Assembly (NCBI GenBank): GCA_030539395.1
Contig: JAUNSC010000003.1
Span: forward strand, 124,001-188,000
Direction of reading: 5' to 3'
Length of the DNA stretch: 64,000 nt
From: Eubacteriales bacterium
GTDB taxonomy: Bacteria; Bacillota; Clostridia; Lachnospirales; Lachnospiraceae
Both the position numbers and the translations under genes were made by a program. Each line of letters starts with the position of its first letter. The first letter of the stretch is position 1. Below the pieces are notes generated by a model. The model had not been told where the DNA came from. It saw only the letters and a program-made list of their open reading frames with translations, and did not search any database. Positions 9,301-17,685 of the stretch are shown here, one piece after another.

Positions 9301-10145
9301 TGTACCGCACAAAAGACATTTATGTGTGCAAACATAAAGTGGCAAAACCGCGTGTGTTCATTCCGGTATTCCCGGGCACAAACTGTGAATATGACAGTAC
9401 CAGGGCTTTTGAACGTGCGGGTGCCGAAGTGGATGTAAAGGTATTTAAGAATCTGACAGCAGAGGATATCCGTGATTCGGTGGAGATTTTTGAAAAATCT
9501 ATTGATCAGGCGCAGATCATTATGTTCCCGGGCGGATTTTCCGCAGGTGATGAACCGGATGGAAGTGCAAAATTCTTTGCAACGGCATTCCAGAATGCAA
9601 AAATGAAAGAGGCGGTAATGCGTCTGCTGAATGAAAGAGACGGTCTTGCACTTGGTATCTGTAACGGTTTCCAGGCTCTGATCAAACTGGGGCTGGTGCC
9701 GAACGGAGAAATCGTGGGACAGACAGCTGATTCACCGACGCTGACCTTTAATACGATTGGACGTCATATCTCAAGAATGGTTTATACAAAAGTAATGACA
9801 AACAAATCTCCGTGGCTGCAGCTTGCCGAGCCGGGTAAAGTATATTGCAATCCGGCATCCCACGGCGAGGGACGTTTTGTAGCCAATGTCCAGTGGCTGG
9901 CAAAACTGTTTGCCAACGGACAGGTGGCAACTCAGTACGTATCTCCGGATGGAGAACTGGATGTCAATAATGAAGAATGGAATATAAATGGTTCCTATAT
10001 GGCAATCGAAGGTATCACGAGTCCGGACGGACGTGTTCTCGGTAAAATGGCACATTCTGAACGCCGGGGCGACAGTGTGGCAATCAATATTTACGGTGAG
10101 CAGGATATGAAACTGTTTGAGTCTGGTGTGGCGTATTTTAAATAA
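6318..10145 (+). CDS. purL: Phosphoribosylformylglycinamidine synthase, single chain with glutaminase domain
   Basis: 1275 residues. It catalyses the fourth step of purine synthesis: FGAR plus glutamine and ATP to FGAM. Order: N-terminal PurS-like part, linker, two AIR-synthase-type ATP-binding halves (LDTYWSDHCRHTTF near residue 220, NETHNHPTEIEPFGGAATC near 335, FNEIDVPPTLVSFAVD near 790), then a class I glutaminase domain (VFPGTNCEYDST, GGFSAGDEPDGS, LGICNGFQALIKLG with the Cys nucleophile, SHGEGRF). The ATG at 6318 follows AAGAGGAGG at 6304-6312. This long single-chain form is typical of Clostridia and differs from the split PurLQS of Bacillus. No other purine gene is in the window. It ends in a terminator at 10242-10268. 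Confidence 0.97.
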   Translation: MSNVKRVYVEKKPPFAVQAKDLKHEISSYLGIKGMTGVRVLIRYDVENISDEIFEKACKTVFSEPPVDTLYLEEFNTKEGDRVFSVEYLPGQFDQRADSAEQCVKFLNEEENPVIRSATTYVIEGGISDEEFNAIKNHCINPVDSRETGMEKPETLVTKFEEPADVIIFDGFTILPEEKLQELYASLSLAMTFKDFQHIQNYFRDEEKRDPSMTEIRVLDTYWSDHCRHTTFSTELKDIEFGEGDYKEPITGTYQKYLADRAEIFKGRDDKFVCLMDLALMAMRVLKKAGKLDDQEESDEINACSIVVPVEIDGQTEEWLVNFKNETHNHPTEIEPFGGAATCLGGAIRDPLSGRTYVYQAMRVTGAADPTVSAKETLKGKLPQKKLVRSAAHGYSSYGNQIGLATGYVKEIYHPDYVAKRMEIGAVMGAAPRKDVKRLTSDPGDIIILLGGRTGRDGIGGATGSSKVHTESSIEVCGAEVQKGNAPTERKIQRMFRRPEVSRLIKKCNDFGAGGVSVAIGELAAGLQVYLDKVPKKYAGLDGTEIAISESQERMAVVVDPKDVDEFLKYANEENLEAVEVAVVTESPRLVLIWRDKEIVNISRAFLDTNGAHQETGVYVEIPSKEDKYFRRDEVQDVEAKWLDTLSDLNGCSQKGLVEMFDSSIGAGSVLMPYGGKYQLTETQAMVAKLPVLKGKTDTVTMMAYGFDPYLSSWSPYHGAIYAVLESVAKIVAGGGDYSKIRLTFQEYFRRMTEDPRRWSQPFAALLGAYDAQLGFGLPSIGGKDSMSGTFNEIDVPPTLVSFAVDVASDKTIITPELKKAGNRLVLLTIEKDKYDLPVYEQIKDQYAKFFSDVQAGKIVSAYTLDGKGLALALAKMAFGNGLGVKVEHNVDERDLFTAGFGNIVAEVPADKVGQLSIAYTLIGEVLEDAHLEYRNVRIELEDALNAWKSPLEKVFKTLSGEYGGTAFLEEMGEETETADGPTAVFFAGGDEDGVYRTKDIYVCKHKVAKPRVFIPVFPGTNCEYDSTRAFERAGAEVDVKVFKNLTAEDIRDSVEIFEKSIDQAQIIMFPGGFSAGDEPDGSAKFFATAFQNAKMKEAVMRLLNERDGLALGICNGFQALIKLGLVPNGEIVGQTADSPTLTFNTIGRHISRMVYTKVMTNKSPWLQLAEPGKVYCNPASHGEGRFVANVQWLAKLFANGQVATQYVSPDGELDVNNEEWNINGSYMAIEGITSPDGRVLGKMAHSERRGDSVAINIYGEQDMKLFESGVAYFK

Positions 10146-10241
10146 ACACCGGGATTGACTGCGAAGAGGTCAGTGCCTGTACCTTTAGAAAGGCAACATA
10201 TATAGAAACTGGAAATTGGATTGAAATATGTTTTATAAGAA

Positions 10242-10268
10242 CTGCCGGTGAAAAGCCGGCGGTTTTTT
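10242..10268 (+). terminator. Intrinsic terminator after purL
   Basis: A 7-bp stem (CTGCCGG with CCGGCGG, one G-U pair) and a 7-base loop are followed by a run of six T. It lies about 100 bases after the purL stop. Confidence 0.85.
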
Positions 10269-10465
10269 ATTTTTCCATGAGATTAATATACTTTCCAGGG
10301 TTGATTTTGTATTTTATTAAGAATATACTAGTGAATAAAAGGCAGTATTTTTGTGGTATGACGGGCATTAATCCGGATATGAAAACAGATGAATATCTTC
10401 TACTTTTGTTAAAAATACAGAGTTTTTCTTGATTAAAATATTAGTATTAAGCTAAATTTTTATAA

Positions 10466-10494
10466 TTGAGCTTCTTTGCTTTTCTCATTATACT
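10466..10494 (+). promoter_or_regulatory. Candidate sigma-A promoter of the secreted hydrolase
   Basis: TTGAGC at 10466-10471 and TATACT at 10489-10494 have 17-base spacing in an AT-rich stretch, 85 bases before the hydrolase start. The rest of the purL-hydrolase gap (10269-10465) shows nothing else I can identify. Confidence 0.5.
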
Positions 10495-10578
10495 AAATTT
10501 ATGAAACCCACTAACAAAAGAAGCTTCGAATATACAACCATGCAGGTACCTGTGATCAAAAACAGGAGGAAAATTGAT

Positions 10579-11664
10579 ATGAAAAAGAAAATAGTAATTT
10601 TACTGTGTACCATTTTAACGGCCATTTCCACTTATGTAGTATCAGCAGAGGATAATACCCCCAAATTTCCAACCTTTGATATCCAGCCTGCTTACAGCGA
10701 TGTTGTAGTTGATACTGTCAAATTAGATTTAATGGATGATAAAAGAGAACTCCGTATGAACATCTATAAACCTGAAGGACATGATGAACCCACTCCAGTT
10801 GTAATTTGGGTTCATGGCGGAAAATGGTGTGAAGGGGATTATTCTAATGAAAGACAGGTTAAGGGGCTGGTAGAAAACGGTAATTTCCTTAGCTGTATGA
10901 GCACACTTGATTTAGGCTGTACAGTCGTTACTGCAGATTACAGGCTCAGCCAGGAAGCTTTATATCCTGCTATGGTATGGGATTTAAAGGGTCAAATTAG
11001 ATTTCTAAGGGCAAATGCTGAAAAATACAATATTGATCCTGACAGGATCATTGTGTGGGGTGAATCTGCCGGAGGTCATCTGGTAAATCTTTTAGGTACC
11101 ACCGACGGAATAGAAGAACTGGAGGGCGATGTAGGTGGAAATTTGGAGTATTCCAGTAAGCCGACAGCTGTTATAGATTATTTCGGCATGACTGATATTC
11201 TTGAGCTTGCCCCTGATCAGTATGAGAGACCTTATATAATATCAGCAAAAGATATGTATGATCAGGTCGATGCTGCAGAATCAACCCGTTCACAGCTTCT
11301 TGGGTTTAACGGAGAAGGTGAAGGTATAGGTGTACTGAGGGCGAATTTGGGAAATCCCGGTAATCCTTATGAAAATCCGGATTCTCCCTATCAGGATGCA
11401 TTACATCGTGCATATTTATCCTGCCCATTGAACTTTGTCACGAAAGATGACTGCCCATTCTTTATCAGTCAGGGTGGACAAGATTACAGAGTCGCAGTTA
11501 ATCAATCTGTACGACTTTTCGAAGAATTGACAAAGAGTGGTGTTGAAGCGTATATGTTCGCTGATACATTAAAAGGTCACGGAACCCAGGGATCCTTTGC
11601 CGATGATGCTGCCTTTCGTTTTATCTGCGATCAGTTTAATATAGAAAGCAATAAAGGATTATAA
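10579..11664 (+). CDS. Secreted alpha/beta hydrolase, esterase-like
   Basis: 362 residues with a signal peptide (about residues 1-24, ending near VSAED). The fold markers of the carboxylesterase/hormone-sensitive-lipase group are present: oxyanion motif VHGGKW near residue 75, nucleophile elbow WGESAGGH near 158, and a late His in KGHGTQGS. It is likely an extracellular esterase, perhaps a carbohydrate esterase; the substrate cannot be read. The ATG at 10579 follows AGGAGGAAA and starts a clean signal peptide, so it is preferred to the upstream ATG at 10501. The gene stands alone between terminators with its own promoter, and its DNA looks more AT-rich than its neighbours, which may point to transfer. 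Confidence 0.85.
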   Translation: MKKKIVILLCTILTAISTYVVSAEDNTPKFPTFDIQPAYSDVVVDTVKLDLMDDKRELRMNIYKPEGHDEPTPVVIWVHGGKWCEGDYSNERQVKGLVENGNFLSCMSTLDLGCTVVTADYRLSQEALYPAMVWDLKGQIRFLRANAEKYNIDPDRIIVWGESAGGHLVNLLGTTDGIEELEGDVGGNLEYSSKPTAVIDYFGMTDILELAPDQYERPYIISAKDMYDQVDAAESTRSQLLGFNGEGEGIGVLRANLGNPGNPYENPDSPYQDALHRAYLSCPLNFVTKDDCPFFISQGGQDYRVAVNQSVRLFEELTKSGVEAYMFADTLKGHGTQGSFADDAAFRFICDQFNIESNKGL

Positions 11665-11706
11665 TAACACATTAGCATATAACAATACTCCTTAATATTA
11701 TGAACG

Positions 11707-11753
11707 CCTTGAGCCAAATCACGCCATCATACGATTTGGTTCAAGGTTTTTTT
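11707..11753 (+). terminator. Intrinsic terminator after the secreted hydrolase
   Basis: A 14-bp stem (CCTTGAGCCAAATC with GATTTGGTTCAAGG, one G-U pair) and a 12-base loop are followed by seven T. In the remaining gap, 11754-12052, I see no gene; it may be eroded sequence. Confidence 0.9.
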
Positions 11754-12052
11754 CATTTTCATCCAAACATTCTCCAATCTCCTGCACAGTTCTTCTTTCG
11801 AAGTTGATTTTGCCGACATTCACTGTAACGGCATGTACTGATGGTGTGAGGAAGGAAGAGAAAATCTCCCCTGCTTGATTTTATAGAGCATTGCTTTGCA
11901 TAGCTTAATACCGGATAAAGGGTATGCCGCAGCTATGGGAATAATGCCTGTTTTGATTTGCAACAGAATGTTTCATCAGAAGCAGGTGTAAATCAGAGCA
12001 TACTGCTTTAGAAAGCAATATGTTTCGAAATGTTTTGAATGAATAAAATGTG

Positions 12053-12081
12053 TTGAAAATGTAGTATATTATTAGTATTAT
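12053..12081 (+). promoter_or_regulatory. Candidate promoter of the transposase-like / SbcD / YhaN-like genes
   Basis: TTGAAA at 12053-12058 and TATTAT at 12076-12081 are 17 bases apart. TATAAT at 12079-12084 is an alternative -10. It lies about 75 bases upstream of the start at 12156. Confidence 0.5.
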
Positions 12082-12155
12082 AATAATATACAAATCATAA
12101 GGCAACATCCAGTGTGATTTTGCCCGAAATAATCTATATGAGGGGAGTGCTTTCA

Positions 12156-12746
12156 ATGCAACGTATTTGTGAGAATACGCAAATCTGTTACGCGGTTCTT
12201 CGCGGAAAATCCAATCTTTATATTTGGGGAAATGAAATCCAGAAAAAGAAGATGCTGGATGCTGCCAAAAAGTCTCAGGAGGAAATGCAGGTGCAGATTC
12301 TTGCCTACTGTGTACTTAATAATGAAATGCATTTATTGGTGCTGGCATCGCAGGAAGAAACAGAAGAATTTATCGATAAGACAAAGAAGTGTTATCTGGA
12401 ATTGATTGCGGAGGTATATCAAATAAAAAAATCGGTAATCTTTCGAAAAGATATCATTAAAATATTAAATGGAGCAGAGGCTGCGGAGCGTTATAGCATA
12501 AAACTTCATCTGCTTCCTGTGGATTACGGCATCGTAATGCAGGCAAAAGATTATTGGTGGTGCAGTTATTCGGATTATATGGGAAGGAAATGGATTGGAC
12601 TGGCAGACGTAGACTGGCTGCTTTGCCAGTATGATCAGAAAAGGAACCGGGCAGTGTCAATAATGCGGAAAAAGCACCTGGATTACATGCAAAAAAGAAC
12701 CTGTTCAAATTCGGGTAGGAAATATACTGAAAAGATGATACAATAG
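12156..12746 (+). CDS. Y1-transposase-like (RAYT-related) protein with degenerate HUH motif
   Basis: 196 residues. The layout matches Y1/REP-associated transposase-like proteins: AYCVLNNEMHLLV (about residues 47-59) aligns with the usual YCxMxNHxHLL block, and DYWWCSYSDYMG (about 140-151) aligns with the YPWSSYxxYxG block. The first His of the HUH pair is Glu here, so metal-dependent nicking is probably lost. Start chosen at 12156: AGGGGAG lies 8 bases upstream, while the in-frame ATG at 12138 precedes that site. No terminal repeats or target duplications are seen around it. Only 35 bases separate it from the SbcD-like gene. It may be a domesticated single-strand or hairpin DNA binding protein; that role is inference. 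Confidence 0.7.
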   Translation: MQRICENTQICYAVLRGKSNLYIWGNEIQKKKMLDAAKKSQEEMQVQILAYCVLNNEMHLLVLASQEETEEFIDKTKKCYLELIAEVYQIKKSVIFRKDIIKILNGAEAAERYSIKLHLLPVDYGIVMQAKDYWWCSYSDYMGRKWIGLADVDWLLCQYDQKRNRAVSIMRKKHLDYMQKRTCSNSGRKYTEKMIQ

Positions 12747-12781
12747 ACGTATTTGAAAGATTAATAAATGGAGAGAATGAT

Positions 12782-13846
12782 ATGAGATTTATTCATATTG
12801 CGGATGTTCATCTTGGAGCAGTGCCGGATAAAGGATATTCATGGTCCGGACAGCGGGGAGAAGAGATATGGAGGAGCTTTCGAAAGCTTCTTGATGAGGC
12901 AGAAAATCAACAGACAGATTTTTTGCTGATAGCGGGAGATCTTTTTCACCAGCCGCCGACTCTTCGCGAGCTGCGGGAAGCAAATTATCTTTTTGGAAAA
13001 CTGAGTCATACGCAGGTGGTACTGATAGCGGGAAACCATGATTTTCTTGGAGAAGATTCGCCGGAAATGACATTTCAGTGGAATGAAAATGTGGTTTTTC
13101 TGGATAAAGAATATTGCGAGTGTGTGTATTTTGAGGGTTTTAACACGTATATTTATGGTTTCAGCTATCACCGAAGGGAGATAACAGATCCTTTGTATGA
13201 TGAACTTCGGCCGGACCAGAGGGAAGGATGCCATATACTTTTGGCTCATGGTGGAGATGAGCATCATATTCCTTTTAATAAAAAGAAATTGGAGAAGAAT
13301 GGATTTGATTATATTGCTCTCGGGCATATTCATAAACCGCAGGAATTAATAACGAACCGGATGGCATATGCCGGAGCCCTGGAGCCCATAGATGTAAATG
13401 ATGTGGGACCTCATGGATATATCGCGGGAGAATTCGAGAATGGGAAGATTCACACAGAGTTTGTTGAGTTTGCCAGCAGGTCTTATGTTCATTTAGAACT
13501 GGAAAGTGATGCCGGGACTACTTCTTTTGCCATGCAGGAGCAAATAGAAGAGGCATTACGGGAACATGGAGATGAGAATATTTATCGTATAAAGATAAAA
13601 GGATTTCGAAGCCCGGATATCAGATGGAATACCCGGAGTTGGATGAATATGGGAAATATTCTGGACATCAGGGATGATTCCAAACCGGATTATGACCTTG
13701 AAGAGATTTATCGGGTACACAAGGATGATATTATCGGCAGATATATAGAAAAACTTCTTGGGAATGAGAAGCAGGAAATGCGGGAGAAATCTGTGCGCAT
13801 GCGGGCAGTATATTATGGAATACATGCATTGATGAAAGAAATTTGA
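12782..13846 (+). CDS. SbcD/YhaO-like metallophosphoesterase DNA repair nuclease
   Basis: 354 residues. Calcineurin-like phosphoesterase motifs occur in order: IADVHLG, AGDLFHQ, AGNHDFL, LAHGGDEHH and LGHIHKPQ. This set is typical of SbcD/Mre11-type exonucleases and of Bacillus YhaO. A C-terminal capping part follows from about residue 240. Its partner ATPase begins 13 bases downstream, as in sbcDC and yhaON operons. The pair should process DNA ends or hairpins in the cytosol. An AGAG site precedes the ATG. Confidence 0.88.
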   Translation: MRFIHIADVHLGAVPDKGYSWSGQRGEEIWRSFRKLLDEAENQQTDFLLIAGDLFHQPPTLRELREANYLFGKLSHTQVVLIAGNHDFLGEDSPEMTFQWNENVVFLDKEYCECVYFEGFNTYIYGFSYHRREITDPLYDELRPDQREGCHILLAHGGDEHHIPFNKKKLEKNGFDYIALGHIHKPQELITNRMAYAGALEPIDVNDVGPHGYIAGEFENGKIHTEFVEFASRSYVHLELESDAGTTSFAMQEQIEEALREHGDENIYRIKIKGFRSPDIRWNTRSWMNMGNILDIRDDSKPDYDLEEIYRVHKDDIIGRYIEKLLGNEKQEMREKSVRMRAVYYGIHALMKEI

Positions 13847-13859
13847 ATGGTGGAAATCA

Positions 13860-15455
13860 ATGGAAATACTGGAAATAATGATGAACAATTTCGGAAAATT
13901 TAATAATCAGAGTATGTCTTTTCATCCCGGGATTAATATCATCTACGGAGGAAACGAAACAGGCAAAACCACAATGGGGGCATTCGTGAAAGGCATGTTT
14001 TTTGGCATTGATAAAATGAGAGGACGTGGTGCGAATAAAGATGAATATTCTCTTCGGCAGCCATGGGAAAATGGCAGCTTTTTTTCAGGAACGATTCGTT
14101 TTAAAAGCGGCGGAAAAATATTCCGCCTTGACAGGAATTTTGATCGAAATCAAAAATCCGCAAGTCTTGTCTGTGAGACAGATGGAGAAGAGCTGGATAC
14201 AGAACGGGGAGATTTAGAGAATCTTTTGGAAGGAATGGATGAGACAGCCTTTGAGAATACAGTATTTATCAGCGGCCATTCGGGTGAGACAACACAGGCT
14301 CTTGGAGATTGTGTACGCAATTATATGATTAATACGAATAATACTGCTTCCGGACAGATTGATGTAAGTGCCGCGCTGGAAGAATTAAAAGAAGAACGTA
14401 AAAAACTGGAGCGGGAAAAGAAAGAAAAAATGGCGGAAAAAATTGAACGGCTTCAGGAAATATCCATGAAAATGGAGTATACGCACCAGGAGATAGATGA
14501 GATGATCCGGGAGGAGCAGAAATATCGGGAACTTCTGGAACAGTTTCCTGCCGATATGCCGGACGCAGGTCCTGATCAGTTTTATGAAGAGTTTGACAGC
14601 GCGGAAGAGCTGACCTATGGATCCGGAATATGGAAAGCCGGGAAAATTGCCATGGCTGTGCTTGCGTTTGTGGGAGTGTGCATGGGACTTTTGATGACAG
14701 TCTGGGAGGCGAGGGCTGCTGCGGCAGCCATTATTTTGGCAGCATGTTTTGGGGTACGGTTTTTCAGCGAACGTGATATGCAGAGAAAAGAATATCTTCG
14801 TGAGATGAAAATGGCCCACAGAGAAAAAGCTGTCCGGGCAGAGTATGAGCGGCAGCGGAGACGACTTCAGCAGCAGAGGGATGAACTTCCCAAAAGGCAG
14901 CGTATACTTATGAATATAGAGTGGGCGGTAAGTGCCAGAAAAGAGAAGAACCGGTATCTTGAACAGCTTCAAAGGGAGTATAAACGGGAGCAGGAAGGAA
15001 AGGAGGATATCCGTGATCTGGAGGAAAAAATTTCGGCAATTTATCTTGCGATAGATACTCTGAAAGAAGTGTCTGGGGAAATGTACAGCGAATATGCACG
15101 AAGATTAAATGGCAGTATTTCAGAGATTCTTTCTTTTATTACAGACGGAAAATATACAGGAGTATCCCTTGATGAAGAATTTCAGATCAGAATTCATACA
15201 TCCCGAAAAGTACTTTCCATCTGGCAGGTCAGCAGAGGGACCATGGAACAGATTTATTTTGCCATTCGGATGGCATGTCTTGATCTTATAGATGCAGGAA
15301 ATAGTATGCCGCTGATTTTAGATGATGCCTTTCTTACATATGATGATACCCGCCTGGAGCGCACATTAAAATGGCTGCACACAAGCGGGCATCAGGTACT
15401 GCTGTTTACCTGCCATAAGCGGGAACAGGAAATTATGCAGAAAATATACGGTTAG
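13860..15455 (+). CDS. Short SbcC/YhaN-like SMC-type ATPase with central hydrophobic segment
   Basis: 531 residues. Walker A GGNETGKTT is near residue 30; the C-terminal half of the ATP site includes a signature-like stretch (VSRGTMEQIYFAIRMA) and Walker B PLILDDAFLTYDD near 485. Coiled coils (about 170-230 and 310-400) flank a hydrophobic double segment at about 255-295, which looks membrane-inserting. Canonical SbcC (about 1000 residues) and YhaN (about 960) are much longer, so this is a compact form without a zinc hook. It pairs with the upstream SbcD-like nuclease. It ends one base before the convergent prs stop. Confidence 0.82.
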   Translation: MEILEIMMNNFGKFNNQSMSFHPGINIIYGGNETGKTTMGAFVKGMFFGIDKMRGRGANKDEYSLRQPWENGSFFSGTIRFKSGGKIFRLDRNFDRNQKSASLVCETDGEELDTERGDLENLLEGMDETAFENTVFISGHSGETTQALGDCVRNYMINTNNTASGQIDVSAALEELKEERKKLEREKKEKMAEKIERLQEISMKMEYTHQEIDEMIREEQKYRELLEQFPADMPDAGPDQFYEEFDSAEELTYGSGIWKAGKIAMAVLAFVGVCMGLLMTVWEARAAAAAIILAACFGVRFFSERDMQRKEYLREMKMAHREKAVRAEYERQRRRLQQQRDELPKRQRILMNIEWAVSARKEKNRYLEQLQREYKREQEGKEDIRDLEEKISAIYLAIDTLKEVSGEMYSEYARRLNGSISEILSFITDGKYTGVSLDEEFQIRIHTSRKVLSIWQVSRGTMEQIYFAIRMACLDLIDAGNSMPLILDDAFLTYDDTRLERTLKWLHTSGHQVLLFTCHKREQEIMQKIYG

Positions 15456-15456
15456 A

Positions 15457-16626
15457 TTATTTGTTGTTTTTTTCCATAAAACGATGGATACGGTCAACCG
15501 GATTCAATAACTGGCTGATGGAACCGTCATGATTCAGTGTATCGATGATATAAGCCAGATATTTGCTCAGATCACAGCTGGTATAATACGGCCTGGAAAG
15601 AAGTTCCGGAGTCTGATATACCAGATTGGTGGTCAGAAGATAATCAAATACACCATTTTCATAGGCCATGTCAAATTTATCCATGCCATTGGTAAACAGA
15701 CCAAAGGTAGAACACAGGAAAATCCGGCGGGCCTTTAACTGTTTTAAAGCAGATGCGACTTCCAGCATACTGTCACCGGACGAAATCATATCATCTATGA
15801 TAACCATATCTTTCCCTTCAACATTAGAACCAAGAAATTCGTGTGCGACAATAGGATTGCGTCCATCGATAATTTTTGAATAATCACGTCGCTTATAGAA
15901 CATACCCATATCAAGTCCCAGAACATTTGCCATATAAACGGCACGGCTCATACCGCCTTCATCCGGGCTGATGATCATCATAGTATCTTTGTCAATGTGA
16001 AGATTCGGTTCAGCTTTAAAAAGGCCTTTTATAAACTGATATACCGGCTGTATTGTCTCAAATCCGTGAAGAGGGATTGCGTTTTGTACACGGGGATCAT
16101 GGGCATCAAAGGTGAGAATATTATCTACGCCCATGTTTGTCAGCTCCTGAAGCGCCAGTGCACAGTCCAGTGATTCGCGTCCATTTCTTTTATGCTGACG
16201 GCCTTCGTAGAGGAAGGGCATAATGACATTGATGCGTTTTGCTTTCCCTTCAGCTGCGGCAATAATTCGTTTCAGATCCTGAAAATGATCATCCGGAGAC
16301 ATATGATTAAGCTGGCCGCTGAGAGAGTAGGTCAGACTATAATTGCAGACATCCACCAGAATATAAAGATCATCTCCGCGGACAGATTCCATGATGGTAC
16401 CTTTTGCTTCACCAGAGCCAAAACGGGGAACCTTTGCTTTTACAATATAGTTGTCTTTTGAATATTCGCGATATGCATGTCCCTTTTTTTCTTCTGAATC
16501 ACGCTTTTTACGCCAATCAACGAGATACTGATTGATTTTTTCGCCAATCGTCTTACAGCTTTCCAATGGTATAAGGGCAAGAGGGCCCACCGGTAAAAAG
16601 TCTGTATAATTTTCCTGTGTTTGCAT
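15457..16626 (-). CDS. prs: Ribose-phosphate pyrophosphokinase (PRPP synthetase), long variant
   Basis: 389 residues, longer than the usual 310-320. It makes PRPP from ribose 5-phosphate and ATP for nucleotide and NAD synthesis. Visible: FDAHDPRVQNA (metal site), flexible-loop region FYKRRDYSKI, and the PRPP-binding loop VIIDDMISSGDS. A highly charged N-terminal extension (about residues 30-75) and the loop sequence differ from the DDIIDTAGT of the classic Bacillus enzyme. Such variants are found in Clostridia. GGAGGAATT precedes the ATG. It lies downstream of dnaI on the same strand with a 55-base gap. Confidence 0.9.
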   Translation of the reverse strand: MQTQENYTDFLPVGPLALIPLESCKTIGEKINQYLVDWRKKRDSEEKKGHAYREYSKDNYIVKAKVPRFGSGEAKGTIMESVRGDDLYILVDVCNYSLTYSLSGQLNHMSPDDHFQDLKRIIAAAEGKAKRINVIMPFLYEGRQHKRNGRESLDCALALQELTNMGVDNILTFDAHDPRVQNAIPLHGFETIQPVYQFIKGLFKAEPNLHIDKDTMMIISPDEGGMSRAVYMANVLGLDMGMFYKRRDYSKIIDGRNPIVAHEFLGSNVEGKDMVIIDDMISSGDSMLEVASALKQLKARRIFLCSTFGLFTNGMDKFDMAYENGVFDYLLTTNLVYQTPELLSRPYYTSCDLSKYLAYIIDTLNHDGSISQLLNPVDRIHRFMEKNNK

Positions 16627-16681
16627 AAGAATTCCTCCGTATTTTTTTCAGCTACCATTATATATAGAACCATTTATTAAT

Positions 16682-17674
16682 TCAAGGCTTTTTTTGTTGA
16701 AGTCTTTTTAAAAGACGAATATCTTTCCCGAACATTTTGAGCATAGTGTAATTATTTGAAATCCGGGAGAAAATTCGCTCTGAATATGTATCTGCAAATG
16801 CCTGCAATGAGAGGTTGGTTGATATGATTGTTGACTTGTGGTTTATCAGCCGTTCATTAATGCAGAAGAATAATTCGGAATTTACAAATGTATTCGTTAA
16901 TTCTGTTCCCAGATCATCAATGATCAGCAGATCGCAGGAATAGATAGCATCGGTCGAGATGCTGGTCTGCTCTGCGCGGGAAAAGCGTTTTTCCGCAAAT
17001 GTCTCAAAAAGATCTCTGGCGGAAAAATATACTACGGAATGAGTGCTGTCCAGCAATTCTTTTGCAATACAGTGGGAAAGAAATGTCTTTCCTACACCGG
17101 TATCTCCAAAAAAGAAAAGGTTTGCCGGTGTATTGTCAAAATCCTGAACAGCATTGCGGCAAAGAGCAATGATCCGATGAATATTTTCGAGGGAAGAAAT
17201 TCCCCTGGCAGGATCGATTATTTCATCTGAATAATAATCATAGGAAAAAGTATCAAAATTTTCAACGGCGAGAACGTCCTGGAGATGAGACTGGGTATAA
17301 AGAAGATCAATTTCAGCCTTTTTGAAACAATGACACTTTACACCGTCTATATACCCTGTATCTTTGCAATCCGGACAATCGTAAGTCATTTCCAGATAGC
17401 TGGCGGGATAACCGCCGCTGCAAAGTACGATACGCCGTTCTTCGGAGAGCGCGGCAATTTGTTTTTTTGATTCTGCCAGGGCAGATTCGTCACCGGCTAA
17501 CAACCTCCGTACAGTTTGGGTACTTGCGGACGCTATTTCACGGTCAATTTCCTCAAGACGAGGCAATACGGCAAAAACAGATGCTCTCCGTTCCTCCAGA
17601 GCATGGCGGTGGACAATCTGTTTGCGGTTATATTCACGTATAATGGAATCATATTGGAAATTATTTAATGACAC
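16682..17674 (-). CDS. dnaI: DnaI/DnaC-like helicase loader ATPase
   Basis: 330 residues. An N-terminal coiled part (1-100) carries a zinc-binding motif CPDCKDTGYIDGVKCHC (about 110-126), as in Bacillus DnaI. The AAA+ domain has Walker A FFGDTGVGKTFLSH near 190 and Walker B LLIIDDLGTE near 250. It loads the replicative helicase on DNA. The GTG start is supported by AAGGAGG 6 bases upstream, which overlaps the stop region of dnaD 11 bases away. The dnaD-dnaI order parallels primosome operons such as dnaB-dnaI of Bacillus. Confidence 0.93.
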   Translation of the reverse strand: MSLNNFQYDSIIREYNRKQIVHRHALEERRASVFAVLPRLEEIDREIASASTQTVRRLLAGDESALAESKKQIAALSEERRIVLCSGGYPASYLEMTYDCPDCKDTGYIDGVKCHCFKKAEIDLLYTQSHLQDVLAVENFDTFSYDYYSDEIIDPARGISSLENIHRIIALCRNAVQDFDNTPANLFFFGDTGVGKTFLSHCIAKELLDSTHSVVYFSARDLFETFAEKRFSRAEQTSISTDAIYSCDLLIIDDLGTELTNTFVNSELFFCINERLINHKSTIISTNLSLQAFADTYSERIFSRISNNYTMLKMFGKDIRLLKRLQQKKP

Positions 17675-17685
17675 GCTGTGCCTCC

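Noticed and set aside
11905-12156. Minus-strand 83-codon frame in the gap before the Y1-like gene
   Set aside because: No ribosome binding site, no recognisable pattern, and it overlaps the likely promoter of the plus-strand gene.
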